From the IMG/VR virus record IMGVR_UViG_3300023180_000221, positions 1 through 32,702 of that record: DNA of 32,702 nt; one strand, 5' to 3'. Made by a program: the position numbers and the translations under genes. The notes under the pieces are model-generated. The model did not search any database. It was not told where the DNA came from and saw nothing but the letters and a program-made list of their open reading frames with translations. Of the stretch, positions 32,357 to 32,702 are shown piece after piece (the stretch's first letter is position 1; the number at the start of each line of letters is the position of its first letter). Origin of the DNA: a virus.

Positions 32357-32497
32357 CTATGTAGGTCTTGTGGGAGGTGCAGACAGTTTCAAGATTGACT
32401 GCTGCTTGATGAATGCTCGAAGTTCTGGGGTCTCTTCCCACTCCCAGATCTCTTCGTGTCCTTTACTATCGATCTTCTTAAAAGTCTTTAAAGCCAT
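32357..32497 (-). CDS. Small hypothetical cyanophage protein, 46 aa
   Basis: The frame starts at ATG 32497 (MALKTFKKIDSKGHEEIWEW) and ends SAPPTRPT before TAG 32359-32357. It has a strong promoter upstream (32524-32552). I recall similar short EWEETPEL-containing proteins in cyanophages. No function is known. Confidence 0.6.
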   Translation of the reverse strand: MALKTFKKIDSKGHEEIWEWEETPELRAFIKQQSILKLSAPPTRPT

Positions 32498-32523
32498 GAT
32501 GTCTTCTTATCCTCAACAGAGTT

Positions 32524-32552
32524 ATTTTACTGAGTTTTCTGAGATTTGTCAA
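32524..32552 (-). promoter_or_regulatory. Sigma70 promoter before the 46-aa gene
   Basis: On the minus strand a perfect TTGACA (32552-32547) is followed by a 17-base spacer and TAAAAT (32529-32524). This is the best housekeeping-type promoter in the window. The -35 box overlaps the stop of the 37-aa gene. Confidence 0.6.
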
Positions 32553-32662
32553 TCGTCATCTCGAAATAAGTTAGAGATTGCTGTGAATACTGAATGGAAT
32601 GCCACATACAGGAAGAACTTTCCGTCAGCATCTCTGCTTTTCTTGCGTCTAGTTGTTGTCAT
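32549..32662 (-). CDS. Small hypothetical protein, 37 aa
   Basis: The frame starts at ATG 32662 (MTTTRRKKSRDADGKFFLYV) and ends SNLFRDDD before TGA 32551-32549. A basic N-terminus is followed by a short hydrophobic stretch (FFLYVAFHSVFTAI) that might be membrane-associated. The start overlaps the upstream partial gene by ATGA. No function is recognised. Confidence 0.5.
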   Translation of the reverse strand: MTTTRRKKSRDADGKFFLYVAFHSVFTAISNLFRDDD

Positions 32663-32702
32663 TGGAACAATCCCCTATCTTTCATGTATTGTAATGTTTC
32701 CT
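32659..32702 (-). CDS. C-terminal end of a gene entering from the right edge
   Basis: Thirteen residues (ETLQYMKDRGLFQ) precede TGA 32661-32659, which overlaps the next ATG (ATGA). The rest lies outside the window. The junction is the only support. Confidence 0.4.
   Translation of the reverse strand, partial: ETLQYMKDRGLFQ

Overview
The window reads as part of the genome of a T4-like cyanomyovirus (a marine phage of Synechococcus or Prochlorococcus). The evidence is: a TATAAATA-type late promoter; a CpeT/CpcT-like phycobilisome gene; four different 2OG-Fe(II) oxygenases; a compact tRNA cluster; very small genes joined by ATGA, TGATG and TAATG junctions; and a 15.3-kb structural gene followed by three tail-collar genes. 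Every gene I can support lies on the minus strand, so transcription runs from high to low coordinates. I see no integrase, insertion sequence or CRISPR array.

Layout in direction of transcription. (1) 32.7-30.4 kb: small phage genes with sigma70-like promoters, tRNA-Leu, a hypothetical gene coupled to cpeT, a 2OG oxygenase, then tRNA-Thr, -Ser, -Ala and -Asn, and a second 2OG oxygenase whose ribosome binding site is the 3' acceptor strand of tRNA-Asn. (2) 29.75-5.66 kb: a 39-codon gene, then a late promoter and the late structural operon. This comprises a 5089-residue repetitive virion protein, three tandem collar/adhesin proteins (413, 446 and 1421 residues, the last glycine-rich), a third 2OG oxygenase, a tail assembly chaperone-like protein and a hypothetical protein. 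(3) 5.67-4.23 kb: a promoter, a small hypothetical gene and a 367-residue protein with a ParB-like DGHTR motif, closed by a terminator. (4) 4.15-2.32 kb: six small overlapping hypothetical genes and a prolyl-hydroxylase-like oxygenase, closed by a terminator. (5) 2.34-0 kb: a promoter whose -35 box lies in the loop of that terminator drives an 80-residue protein, an MvaI/BcnI-family restriction endonuclease, an SPPY-type DNA methyltransferase and a 57-residue protein. A second promoter with a near-identical leader then drives two more small genes.

The most notable item is the complete type II restriction-modification pair (about 1.6 kb) inside a lytic-type phage genome. It overlaps like an operon and is bracketed by two copies of a 15-bp leader repeat. 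Also worth attention are tRNA genes that share bases with flanking protein genes, the repeat architecture of the giant structural protein with a duplicated beta domain inserted into a repeat unit, and a cysteine-rich collar protein. Function calls rest on motifs read by eye; no database search was run.
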